Source: Propionicimonas paludicola
Lineage (GTDB): Bacteria; Actinomycetota; Actinomycetes; Propionibacteriales; Propionibacteriaceae
DNA length: 64,000 nucleotides
Direction of reading: 5' to 3'
NCBI RefSeq assembly: GCF_002563675.1
Contig: NZ_PDJC01000001.1
Span: 1 to 64,000, forward strand
The notes under the pieces were generated by a model. The model saw nothing but the letters and a program-made list of their open reading frames with translations, did not search any database and had not been told where the DNA came from. Position 1 is the first letter of the stretch. Every line of letters begins with the position of its first letter. Positions 14,671-22,909 of this stretch are shown here, one piece after another. Both the position numbers and the translations under genes were made by a program.

Positions 14671-17133
14671 CCGGAACCCTCTTCCGTAGTTGTCCCACAA
14701 CGGGCCGAACTCCACCGGATGGCGGTCGATCACATACCGATCAAACTCGCTCGGCGTGAGGCTCGCTTCCGTGAAGCTCTCGCGTAGAAACAGATGCCGA
14801 CGTTCAAGAAAGCTGACGGTGGTGTAGGCGATGGCGGAGAGCGTTGTCCCAAGGCCGTCCCACACCCGCAGTACATCGAAGTCTTCGCCGGCTAAAAACC
14901 GAACGGCGGTCTCGTTGCTGCCGAGAAGGTAGACCATGCTGGGCTCAGGACTTGTGCGGGTGGCATTGAGGTGACTGCGAAGAATCTTGAACTGACTAAG
15001 CGCACCATCGAGGTCACCGGAGAGTGCTAGGTACACGGCGAAGGCGTTATGAAGATAGAAGGGGTCTTCTCTATTGCCGTGCACGGCGATGATCTCTCGT
15101 TGACGCGAGGCAGCCTCACCCGGCGTGACTCGGCCGCCGCGGAGGCTGGCCAGCAGATGATTGCCGTGCGCGTAGTCCACCCTCGGGAAGGTCCCCGGTT
15201 CGAAGTCGTCGATCAAAGCAACGAGTCTCTCATGCGCCGTGATCGCATCGTCGTAGCGAGCGTTGCAGATTAGGTTCGCCCCATAGTTCAGGAGGCACCG
15301 GTAGTACTCAAGTGGTTTCCGAATGACAGACTCTTCGTCACGCGGCGCGAAGTACTCGGCGGCGCGTCTTGTACGGCGGAGAGCGATATCCGGCTGCTCG
15401 ACTGCACCGGCGCTTCTGTCGAGGATGTGGAGTTGGTCACCAGCGCTCTCGTCGAAGCCAACTCGACTCTCGAGACGGCTTCGGAGATCCCGTTCAAGCG
15501 CGCGAGCTTCGCCCTTATCTGTGGTCATTGCGAGGCCGTAAAGGAGGTGGCGCATAAGCCGAAAACCCAGGTCGAACTCCTCTGACTCGATACCCCGCCA
15601 GGAGTGCAACAGTTCCCGGCCAGACCGTCGGTTCACCTCACTCCGAGTGGCCATCAGGCACGCCGCAGCTATGCAGTCCGCCTCAGCATTGACCGAGCGT
15701 GCCAAACCTCGTGGAACGCGATCGACCAGATCAAGGCACTTCTCAAACTCGTAGGCGCCGAGAGCGATGGTTGCCTGCACCAGTGCACTGAGCGCGTCAG
15801 CTAGCCCGCCATCAGCAATGGCTTGTCGGACCTCTGGAGAGAGGTCCTCTAGGGTCCTGCTGTGATCTCGGGTGGCCTGGAGGCCCGCTTGAAGTCCTAG
15901 GACTGCAGCCTCCTTCGTCCGCTCAGCACGAAGTGCGTTGATGCAGCGGGTCTCATAGTCATCAGGCCGGAGGACCCGTAGGCAGTCCATTAGCCGCTCA
16001 TGCACTTCCACGCCGTCAGTCAGTTCGGGATCGCGGAAGTACTCGCGGATGATGTCGTGCACAAAACGGTATGTGCTCGCTCCTCCTTCGATGACGCGTT
16101 CATCGCAGCACCTCCGGATCAGGCGACGCGCCTCGGCATCCTCGCCGGGGTAGGCGCACACAACCTCGGCTTGTCGGAAGGTGAGCCCGATGGTTGCCGC
16201 GATCTGCAGTAGGGAGTGGAGCTCGTTACCAACATTGCCGAGTGCGCGCACGCGTTCGCCGAACAGCTCTCGCCGAAAGGCTGTGATGCTCATGGTTGTG
16301 AGTTGGCTGGGCCCGTAGCGGGATAGGTACTCCGCCGCCCGCTGAGCCAGCTGCAGGTGTCCGCCAGTCAGCGCGTAAATGTCCTCCACCGTCTCGCTCG
16401 GCGTGCCAGCCGGCGCACCAAAAGCGGTCAGGACTTCTCGGAACTGGGATGGAACTATCTCACCTAGCTCACGGCGGCGAACCCACCTGGCGGCAAGCGC
16501 GTCGTCATGGGCTCGCGGATAGACAACGCCTTGATACTTGGCGAGAGTCTCAACAGCAATCACGCGAAGCTGAGTCAGGAAGGGATACGACTCTCGCAAC
16601 TCTTCGTCTAGCAATGAGCTAAGGAACTTTAAGGAACCCGCGTCCCACCAATGCAGGTTATCGGCGATCAGGAGTAGCGGTCGCTTCCTAGACGCCCGCT
16701 CCAACACGGCTAGGGCATGCTGCTCGGCATCGCTGAAGACTCGGGAGTGTCCCCTCTTGCGGGATGGGCCGAGCCGCCTTGCGCCATCCACCACCTGAGC
16801 AAGCCCTTCGACGAGGCCCGCCATGTTCACGGCAGCCAGGGCCATCTGGCCTATGCCAGCCACGACTGGTACCGCACCCCTCCATCCCTGCGGCAGGCTC
16901 TCGAGTGCGTAGCCGAAGGGCGCGAGCGTTGAGGCGCTGCGATCGATGTCACCGACGGCAGTGAGAGTCACGCCTCCTGCGTCCTGCCAAGCAGAGCCAA
17001 CCACTCTTGCGATCGTTGACTTGCCTACGCCAGGAGGCCCGGTTAGAAGCTGGATTTCATCGGCGGTTTTGAGGCCTTCCGACAACTCCCGCACGACCGT
17101 GTCGTAGCCGAGCACCTGCATGACGCTGGACAA
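14638..17133 (-). CDS. STAND/AAA-type signalling ATPase with helical-repeat C-terminus
   Basis: The 831-residue product has Walker A GPPGVGKST at 32-40 and a Walker-B-like LLLIADNLHWWD at 153-164. A MalT/ORC-like arrangement of sensor and winged-helix segments extends to about residue 370, and a long helical, TPR-like region follows. It lacks a C-terminal LuxR helix-turn-helix. STAND proteins act as switches that assemble when they sense a ligand or partner. The start is the TTG in the right repeat, with GAGG at the same spacing as in the ATP-grasp gene. The recombinase stop lies 11 bases upstream, so recombinase and ATPase form an operon in this orientation. Confidence 0.75.
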   Translation of the reverse strand: MSSVMQVLGYDTVVRELSEGLKTADEIQLLTGPPGVGKSTIARVVGSAWQDAGGVTLTAVGDIDRSASTLAPFGYALESLPQGWRGAVPVVAGIGQMALAAVNMAGLVEGLAQVVDGARRLGPSRKRGHSRVFSDAEQHALAVLERASRKRPLLLIADNLHWWDAGSLKFLSSLLDEELRESYPFLTQLRVIAVETLAKYQGVVYPRAHDDALAARWVRRRELGEIVPSQFREVLTAFGAPAGTPSETVEDIYALTGGHLQLAQRAAEYLSRYGPSQLTTMSITAFRRELFGERVRALGNVGNELHSLLQIAATIGLTFRQAEVVCAYPGEDAEARRLIRRCCDERVIEGGASTYRFVHDIIREYFRDPELTDGVEVHERLMDCLRVLRPDDYETRCINALRAERTKEAAVLGLQAGLQATRDHSRTLEDLSPEVRQAIADGGLADALSALVQATIALGAYEFEKCLDLVDRVPRGLARSVNAEADCIAAACLMATRSEVNRRSGRELLHSWRGIESEEFDLGFRLMRHLLYGLAMTTDKGEARALERDLRSRLESRVGFDESAGDQLHILDRSAGAVEQPDIALRRTRRAAEYFAPRDEESVIRKPLEYYRCLLNYGANLICNARYDDAITAHERLVALIDDFEPGTFPRVDYAHGNHLLASLRGGRVTPGEAASRQREIIAVHGNREDPFYLHNAFAVYLALSGDLDGALSQFKILRSHLNATRTSPEPSMVYLLGSNETAVRFLAGEDFDVLRVWDGLGTTLSAIAYTTVSFLERRHLFLRESFTEASLTPSEFDRYVIDRHPVEFGPLWDNYGRGFRLPEVELWRDS

Positions 17134-17152
17134 CAGATAATCCTCAATTATC
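17129..17152 (-). repeat. Right 24-bp inverted repeat (probable recombination site)
   Basis: This is a perfect inverted copy of 13503-13526. Read on the minus strand it holds the recombinase stop TGA (17146-17144), the GAGG ribosome-binding site and the TTG start of the STAND ATPase (17133-17131). Confidence 0.9.
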
Positions 17153-18100
17153 GTGGAGGAACCTCTGGGTGAGGACGTCGGCGTTGGTGACTGCGCGGTG
17201 CAGAGCGGTGTCCGAGACGTGCGTGTAGATCTCGGTCGTGGTGATGCTTGCGTGGCCGAGCAGTCGCTGAACTACGCGGATGTCGACTCCCGCCTCGAGG
17301 AGTTGGGTCGCTGCAGCGTGGCGGAGCATGTGGGGCGTCACTGGCTGCTCGATGCCGGCTTGCTCGGCGGCGCGCTTGATGCGCCAGCGGATCGTCTCGG
17401 CCGTGATGGGGTTCCCGCTGCTGTTGAACAGCAGGTAGGGGTGAGTGACACCCGCCGAGTCGCGGTACCCGAGGTACTCATCGATCAGCCTCTTCAGCCA
17501 CGGGCCAACGATGTAGACCACTCTCTCGCGTTGTCCCTTGCCATGGACTCGCACCGCTCCCGCTGTGAGGTCAATGCTCTTGCACGTGATCGTCGCAGTC
17601 TCGCTCACGCGCGTGCCGGTGACGAGCATCAGGCTGACAGCCAGCAGCGTGGTTGCGGTGGCAGGTTGCTCCCGGATGTCGCCGTGGAGGCTGCCCGTTC
17701 GGCGGAGCTGCTTGCGGAGGTAGCTGTGGAGCGTCTCCAGATCACCGCTGCGAGCGACCTTGGGCAGTGTGTATCCGCCGCCTGGGCGAATATCGACCGA
17801 CGCCCACAGTCCGGGCTGCGCGAGTTGGCGGTCCACCATCCAGGAGTAGAAGCCGTGGAGTGCGCTCGAGCGCCTCATGATCGTGCGAGAGGTGAGCCCC
17901 GCTTGGCGTTGCCCCTGTAGGAACCTAAGGAAGTGGCCTGCCGTCAGTTCAGTTGTGTCTATGGCCGCGTCCATCTGGCGCAGCCACAGCGTCAGATCGG
18001 AGTCGTATGCGCGTGCCGTGTGCGGTGACGGGTCCTTCGTCATCCGGTACCAACCTAGGTACTGCTCGACCGCGGAGCTGGTCTGCATCGTCAAATCCAT
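17144..18100 (-). CDS. Tyrosine recombinase (XerC/XerD-like integrase)
   Basis: The 318-residue product has an N-terminal SAM-like DNA-binding domain and a complete catalytic set: Arg164 in TGTRVSE, Lys188 in VHGKGQR, His257 and Arg260 in HMLRHAAA, His283 in LLGHASI and Tyr292 in TEIYTH. The start ATG 18100 follows GAAGGA by a good distance. The last codons and the stop lie within the right 24-bp repeat, and the STAND ATPase starts just after. The enzyme probably recombines the two repeats. Because the repeats are identical, inversion does not change its own C-terminus. Confidence 0.92.
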   Translation of the reverse strand: MDLTMQTSSAVEQYLGWYRMTKDPSPHTARAYDSDLTLWLRQMDAAIDTTELTAGHFLRFLQGQRQAGLTSRTIMRRSSALHGFYSWMVDRQLAQPGLWASVDIRPGGGYTLPKVARSGDLETLHSYLRKQLRRTGSLHGDIREQPATATTLLAVSLMLVTGTRVSETATITCKSIDLTAGAVRVHGKGQRERVVYIVGPWLKRLIDEYLGYRDSAGVTHPYLLFNSSGNPITAETIRWRIKRAAEQAGIEQPVTPHMLRHAAATQLLEAGVDIRVVQRLLGHASITTTEIYTHVSDTALHRAVTNADVLTQRFLHDN

Positions 18101-18185
18101 CCTTCATGTGTTGAGATCGGTGACCGGGGACCCCTGCTCTCGCGGGCGCCAATCGGCAATCGCGCAGCGACAAGGTGAAACGGCC

Positions 18186-18323
18186 ATGGCTTCTCACGCG
18201 AGGATGTACCGGTTGGCGCACAGGTGGGCGCAACTGGCTGATGGTGAACACGTACAACGCCGGCCGCAGGACGCGATGCGAACCCAGTTCGGGGTCGCCT
18301 CAACCACTCGCGTCAGCGAGTAA
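18186..18323 (+). pseudogene. Possible short helix-turn-helix remnant
   Basis: The 45-codon frame ends RTQFGVASTTRVSE, which resembles the recognition helix of small actinomycete regulators, but no full domain is present. No family can be named. The frame may be chance. Confidence 0.25.
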
Positions 18324-18354
18324 CTGGAGCCTCAGGAGAAGGCAGTGCTGCGGC

Positions 18355-19107
18355 TCAGCCCTTCGAGCGGGATCCGGCGGTGAGCTTGGGTGCGAAGTTG
18401 GCGAACTCGTAGTCGAAGACGTCGGTGCGGATCTCGCCGACCAGGCCCCGATAGAGCTCGACGCCGACGTACTTGGTGGCCAGCTTGAGGCGTCCCTCCT
18501 TCTCCAGGCGCCGGACGCTGACCTGTACCTGCGGTTCGTCCAGCACGCGCAGTGGACGGAACTGGCTGGCCCGCCGGACCAGGTCGTGGTCTTCGGCCAG
18601 TCGCAGCGACTCGTCGAAGCCGCCGACCCGCTCGAAGAGCCGGCGCGAGATCACGATGCAGAACCCCGGCGCATGCGGGTCGACGTACTGTCCGACCTTG
18701 ATCACGGCCATGCAGGCGCTGTGCAGAAACTTGTCGAGCGAGCTGTCCGACAGCGGGACGATCTGGCAGGTGGCCAGGTCGAGGAACCGGCCCTCCAGCT
18801 GCTCATGCAGGTCGGCCAGGAACGTCCGGGAGATCCGGACGTCCGCGTCCAGGAACACCAGGAACGCGCCGGTGGCCGCGCGGGCGCCGTTGTTGCGTCC
18901 GATCCCGGGCATCCCGCCGGCAACCACCCGAGCCCCGGCGGACGTGGCCATCTCCACTGTCTGATCAGTCGAGCCGGCATCGGCCACGATGACTTCGAAG
19001 CTGCGGAACTCCTGGGCCTCGAGGTCGGCGAGCAGGCCGGGAAGCAGCTCCGCTTCGTTCAGGGTCGGAATCACGATGCTGAAGGCGATCGGGTCAGTCC
19101 GGGTCAT
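18355..19107 (-). CDS. Family 2 glycosyltransferase
   Basis: The 250-residue product opens FSIVIPTLNEAELLPGLL, then has VIVADAGSTD and FLVFLDADVRIS, the nucleotide-sugar and metal (DxD) motifs of GT-A fold enzymes. LRLAEDHDLVRRA is the C-terminal ED-type motif. It is soluble and lacks membrane helices. The start is the methionine of MTRTDP at 19107. Upstream in-frame sequence overlaps the patatin gene and looks non-coding. It is the third gene of a TetR-patatin-glycosyltransferase operon, so a link to membrane lipid or glycolipid metabolism is plausible. Donor and acceptor are unknown. Confidence 0.85.
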   Translation of the reverse strand: MTRTDPIAFSIVIPTLNEAELLPGLLADLEAQEFRSFEVIVADAGSTDQTVEMATSAGARVVAGGMPGIGRNNGARAATGAFLVFLDADVRISRTFLADLHEQLEGRFLDLATCQIVPLSDSSLDKFLHSACMAVIKVGQYVDPHAPGFCIVISRRLFERVGGFDESLRLAEDHDLVRRASQFRPLRVLDEPQVQVSVRRLEKEGRLKLATKYVGVELYRGLVGEIRTDVFDYEFANFAPKLTAGSRSKG

Positions 19108-19142
19108 GGCGATGCTCCTTTCCTCGTCGTTGCGACGGTGAG

Positions 19143-19925
19143 TCAAGCGGCGCTGCGGTCGGCCAGCCGGCCGGCGACCAAGTGGTCGCCGATCGTGTCG
19201 AACGAGTGGAAGTTGCGCAGGACGTCCTCTGCGGCTGCGCGTCCGGCTTCGATCAGCTGCGGGACGTCCGCAGGAGACCACTTCGACAGCCCCCTCAGGT
19301 CGGGTCGGATGGTGAGGGTGGACGCCTCGCGCTCCAGCTTCGCGATGGCCTCGGCGGTGCCGGGAGGTGCGGCCACCCACTCCGGGCTGAGCCGGACGGC
19401 GATGGTCCAGCGGGCGCCGAGCTGTCGGGCGGCTTCGATCGGGAGGTTCGCCCGCAGCCCGCCGTCGTACAGGACCTCGTTGTCGCGGATCACCGGCGGG
19501 AACAGTCCGGGAATGGCGACGCTCGCCCGCAATGCGTCGGCCAGTGATCCACTGGTGATCACGACGGTCTTGCCGCTCCGCACGTCCGTGGCCACCGCAC
19601 CGAACCGGATCGGCAGCTCCTCGATGCGTTGCACGGTCTCCAGCCGGCTCAGGGTCTCGCTCAGCGCTTGGGAGTCGAGGATCCCGAGCCGCGGGGTCAG
19701 GGTGAGTCGACCGACCGCCGCCCAGCTGCTGGACAGCATGAGTTCCTCGATCTCGTCCAGCGGCGTCCCGGACGCATAGGCGGCACCCACCAGGGCGCCG
19801 GCGCTCGTCCCGGCGACGACCTCGGGGTACAGGCCACGGGCGTTGAGGGCCTGCAGGACGCCGAGGTGCGCGGCACCCAGGACGGCGCCACCACCCAGGG
19901 CCAGGCCCAGCCCGGGGGTGGTCAT
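19143..19925 (-). CDS. Patatin-like phospholipase (RssA type)
   Basis: The 260-residue product has the oxyanion loop GLALGGGAVLGAAHLG at the N-terminus, the nucleophile elbow GTSAG at about residues 39-43, and the DGG motif of the catalytic Asp in LYDGGLRANLP. All catalytic elements of the Ser-Asp dyad are present. Its ATG overlaps the stop of the TetR gene by four bases (ATGA), so the two are translationally coupled. It probably hydrolyses acyl esters of phospholipids. The substrate is not known. Confidence 0.92.
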   Translation of the reverse strand: MTTPGLGLALGGGAVLGAAHLGVLQALNARGLYPEVVAGTSAGALVGAAYASGTPLDEIEELMLSSSWAAVGRLTLTPRLGILDSQALSETLSRLETVQRIEELPIRFGAVATDVRSGKTVVITSGSLADALRASVAIPGLFPPVIRDNEVLYDGGLRANLPIEAARQLGARWTIAVRLSPEWVAAPPGTAEAIAKLEREASTLTIRPDLRGLSKWSPADVPQLIEAGRAAAEDVLRNFHSFDTIGDHLVAGRLADRSAA

Positions 19926-20533
19926 CGTCTCGCCTCGACCGCGCGGCGTCCGGGCAACTCCTGTGCCCGGGTGGGGTTCAGGCCGTCCAGAAGCAGGCTC
20001 AGGTAGCGCCGGCGAGTGCCCTGGTCGGTATCCAGCAGTCCGGGGACGGCGGTGACCATGGCGAGCAGGGCCGGCACGTCATCGGGATCGAGGTCGGGAC
20101 GCAGGTTGCCGGCGGCCTGCGCCCGAGCGATGGTGTCGCGCAGTTCCTCGTCGCGGGCCAGGAACTCGCTGGTCACCGAGGCGATGTTGCCGATCGACTC
20201 GACGACGCCGCGCTCCCGCTCGAGCAGGTCGACCAGGCGTTCGGCGACCGACAGCAGATCGTCCCGGGACGCGTCCGAGGCGCAGAACTCGGTGAGCAGC
20301 GGACGAACCTCCTCGACGAACACCCGCTCCATGACCGCCTCGGCCAACTTCTCCCGGTTCGGGAAGTGCCGGTAGAGGGTGGCGATGCCGACCCCGGCCT
20401 CCTTGGCGATCAGGTTCAACGTGGTCGATCCCGGACGCCGCAGTGCCTCGCGGGCAGCCGCGAGGATCCGTCCGATGCTGGAGGCGGCGTCGGCGCGCAG
20501 CGCCTGCAAGGGTCCAGTGGTATCCGATAGCAC
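19922..20533 (-). CDS. TetR-family transcriptional regulator
   Basis: The N-terminal helix-turn-helix contains NLIAKEAGVGIATLYRHFPNR, the TetR signature, followed by an all-helical ligand domain. I chose GTG 20533. Longer versions starting at TTG 20569 would overlap the palindrome TGATAG-TGAG-CTATCA at 20544-20559, which is better read as the operator. The product is about 203 residues. It heads an operon with the patatin and glycosyltransferase genes and probably represses them and itself. Confidence 0.88.
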   Translation of the reverse strand: MLSDTTGPLQALRADAASSIGRILAAAREALRRPGSTTLNLIAKEAGVGIATLYRHFPNREKLAEAVMERVFVEEVRPLLTEFCASDASRDDLLSVAERLVDLLERERGVVESIGNIASVTSEFLARDEELRDTIARAQAAGNLRPDLDPDDVPALLAMVTAVPGLLDTDQGTRRRYLSLLLDGLNPTRAQELPGRRAVEARR

Positions 20534-20543
20534 ACTCTCATTT

Positions 20544-20559
20544 TGATAGTGAGCTATCA
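20544..20559. promoter_or_regulatory. Palindromic operator upstream of the TetR gene
   Basis: TGATAG and CTATCA are perfect inverted arms around TGAG, ten bases upstream of the chosen GTG start. Such a dyad beside a TetR gene is typical of autoregulation. Confidence 0.6.
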
Positions 20560-20677
20560 CTTCTGTCAACCAGGTCGGTGGCGCGGCCTCGAGTTCAGTG
20601 CGTTCCCGTGGGTGGCTGCGGTCGGTCAGGCCTGGTGCCTCCGATCAGCCCCGGCGACGCTCGGACGGCTGGGGCCG

Positions 20678-22108
20678 CTACTCGCCGTGGCCGGCGTTGG
20701 CTGCCGTGCGGGGAAGCAGGGGAATGATGGCGAGGACGGCCAGGCAGACGATTCCCACCACGATGAGGCAGACCTGCATGGCGTGGGCCATGTCGGTGCC
20801 GTAGGCCAACCAGATCGAGGTGATCACGGCTGAGCCGATCGCGCCGGCGAGTTGCTGGACGGCCGACAGGCTGCCACCGGCCGAGCCGGCCTCGTCGGGG
20901 GACGCGTCGCCCACGGCGATGTCGAACAGAGTGCCGAAGGTCAGCCCCATGCCGAGGCCGGTGACCACCATCGGCCCCACCAGATCCCAGGTTCCCAGTG
21001 CGAGCCCGTTGCTATAGACGGTGAGCCACAGCCATCCGGCGCCGAGGGCTGTGGTGAGGACGCCCGCGGCCACCAGGTTGCGACCGAGCTTGCCGATCAG
21101 GGGTGCCGCGATGAAGGAGGCGACGATGATGCCGACCGACATCGGCACGATGCCGGTGAGTGCGGTCTGGACCGGGTCGCGGTGCAGTGCCTGCTGGCAG
21201 AACAGCGACACGACATAGGCCATTCCAGTGACGACCGCGAAGTAGCCGAGCCCAGCCAGCAGGCCCGCGGTGAAGCCGCGGTTGCGCAGCAGCGAGGGGA
21301 GAATGAGCGGGTTGGCGGCCTTGGCCTGGCGGACGGCGAAAGCCGCGAAGGCGGCGATCCCGATCGCCAGCAAGGAGAGGGGCCATGGGCCCCAGCCGAG
21401 CTCCGGGCCCTCGATCAGGCCGGCAATCGTCCCGAGCACGGCCAGGCTGAGCAGGACGGAACCAGGCGCGTCCAGGACGACCTTGGGGTCGGCCGGGATG
21501 CGGGGCAGGATCTTCGCGGCAAGAGCGAGCCCCAGGCCGCCGAACACGATGTTGATCAGGAACATCGGACGCCAGGACAGTCCGAACCAGTTGGCGTTGA
21601 CGATGTAGGCGCCCAGGATGGGTCCGCCGATCGATGCCAGAGCCATCATCGGCCCGAAGGTGGCGAAGGCGACCGACTTGAAGTCGCGCGGGAACACGGC
21701 GGTCATGATCGCGAGCCCCTGGGGGATCAGCAGAGCACCGAAGCCTCCTTGAATGAGGCGGGCGATGACCAGAACTGTCGGCGACCAGGCCAGGCCGCAG
21801 GCCAGCGACGCCAGTGTGAATCCGGTGATGCCGATCAGGAACACCCGGCGTTGGCCGAAGCGGTCGCCCAGGCGTCCGCCGAGGACGAGCAGGCTGCCGA
21901 GCGCCAGCGCGTAGGCCGACCCGAGCCACTTCAGCAAGCCGGCCCCACCGCCGAGTTCGGCGACGATCGTCGGCGCGGCGATGTTGGTGAGGGTGGAGTC
22001 CATCAGGTCGAGCATGTCGGCGATCAGGACGACGGCGAGGATCGCCCACAGGCCGGCGCGCGAGGTGGCGCCGACTGGCTCCTTTATTGGTTCGAGCGTG
22101 GTGTCCAT
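20678..22108 (-). CDS. MFS transporter, DHA2 drug-efflux type (14 TM)
   Basis: The 476-residue product is very hydrophobic with about 14 helices. The N-terminal DLMDSTLTNIAAPTI (motif D1 region), GGRLGDRFGQRRVFLIG (motif A) and a motif-C-like GPILGAYIVNANWFGLSWR are typical of proton-driven efflux pumps. It is divergent from a TetR gene 100 bp away, which probably represses it. Drug or solvent export is the usual role. The substrate is unknown. Confidence 0.9.
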   Translation of the reverse strand: MDTTLEPIKEPVGATSRAGLWAILAVVLIADMLDLMDSTLTNIAAPTIVAELGGGAGLLKWLGSAYALALGSLLVLGGRLGDRFGQRRVFLIGITGFTLASLACGLAWSPTVLVIARLIQGGFGALLIPQGLAIMTAVFPRDFKSVAFATFGPMMALASIGGPILGAYIVNANWFGLSWRPMFLINIVFGGLGLALAAKILPRIPADPKVVLDAPGSVLLSLAVLGTIAGLIEGPELGWGPWPLSLLAIGIAAFAAFAVRQAKAANPLILPSLLRNRGFTAGLLAGLGYFAVVTGMAYVVSLFCQQALHRDPVQTALTGIVPMSVGIIVASFIAAPLIGKLGRNLVAAGVLTTALGAGWLWLTVYSNGLALGTWDLVGPMVVTGLGMGLTFGTLFDIAVGDASPDEAGSAGGSLSAVQQLAGAIGSAVITSIWLAYGTDMAHAMQVCLIVVGIVCLAVLAIIPLLPRTAANAGHGE

Positions 22109-22209
22109 GGGGTTCCTTCCGGTTAGCGGCCCGCCAAGGCTGGCATCGCTCTAATATTGGAACCGTTACAGATATGATGTCAACTCAGGAATCTTGGTAG
22201 GGTGATGCC

Positions 22210-22779
22210 GTGACCGACGAGGTGGGCCTGCGCACGCGCAAGAAGCTCCGTACCCGTGAGGCGATCAGCAACGCCGCATTGGGGTTGTTCATCGAGCGGG
22301 GCTACGAGAACGTCACTCTTTCCGAGATCGCCAGAGCGGCCGAGGTGTCGGTTGCCACCGTTTTCAGCTACTTCCCCGACGGCAAGGACGCACTCGTCTT
22401 CGAGCAGGACGAAGACCGGCCGGCCGCCATCGCCGAGGCGATTCAGACCCGTGGGGACGGCGCGAGTGTGATGGACGCGGTCGAGGCGTTCATCCTGAGT
22501 CGTGGCCCTTTCCGGAAGGGAAACGCCGCCACCCCGGTCCAGCGACTGATTGCCGAGACCGCGCCGCTGCGGGCCTACGCCCAGAAGCGGTGGGCAGCCT
22601 GCGAGCCCGTCCTGAGGTCGGCACTGGCTGAGGAGTCCCGCCGTCCCGAGGACGTGAATGTCCGAGCGCTCGCCCGATACGTTCTCGAGATCCCGGAGAT
22701 CGCGGCCCAGGATGCCGATCCGCGAGCGACCGTCGGCCAGCTCTTCACTCGCCTCCGCGCAGGATGGGGCATCGCTTAG
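22210..22779 (+). CDS. TetR-family regulator of the divergent MFS pump
   Basis: The 189-residue product opens with RTREAISNAALGLFIERGYE and then TLSEIARAAEVSVATVFSYF, a full TetR helix-turn-helix. The C-terminal part (about 120 residues) resembles the ligand domain found with actinomycete efflux pumps. The start is GTG 22210. The 101-bp divergent spacer is relatively AT-rich and holds only an imperfect dyad (GTTAC and GTCAAC around 22166-22185), so I cannot fix the operator. Confidence 0.9.
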   Translation: MTDEVGLRTRKKLRTREAISNAALGLFIERGYENVTLSEIARAAEVSVATVFSYFPDGKDALVFEQDEDRPAAIAEAIQTRGDGASVMDAVEAFILSRGPFRKGNAATPVQRLIAETAPLRAYAQKRWAACEPVLRSALAEESRRPEDVNVRALARYVLEIPEIAAQDADPRATVGQLFTRLRAGWGIA

Positions 22780-22909
22780 CGATCAGGTGCGGCGACATCT
22801 GAACCCGAAGTCGCGGGCATCGGGCTGGCTCGGCGCGGACGAGGCCGTCGACCGAGGCACGCGATGAGCCACACCACCGCACCCGCGCCGACGCGGACGG
22901 AGCTGGACC

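Larger units (their letters stand above)
13503..17152. mobile_element. Probable invertible DNA segment (3.65 kb)
   Basis: The segment is bounded by perfect inverted 24-bp repeats and is adjacent to a complete tyrosine recombinase. It contains two convergent genes whose 3' ends overlap by 33 bases and whose start codons lie inside the two repeats. Inversion would leave both genes and the recombinase intact and only swap which gene follows the recombinase. Recombination itself is inferred. Confidence 0.7.

Noticed and set aside
22130-22209. Operator of the second TetR/MFS pair
   Set aside because: Only an imperfect dyad is visible in the spacer, too weak to call as a site.
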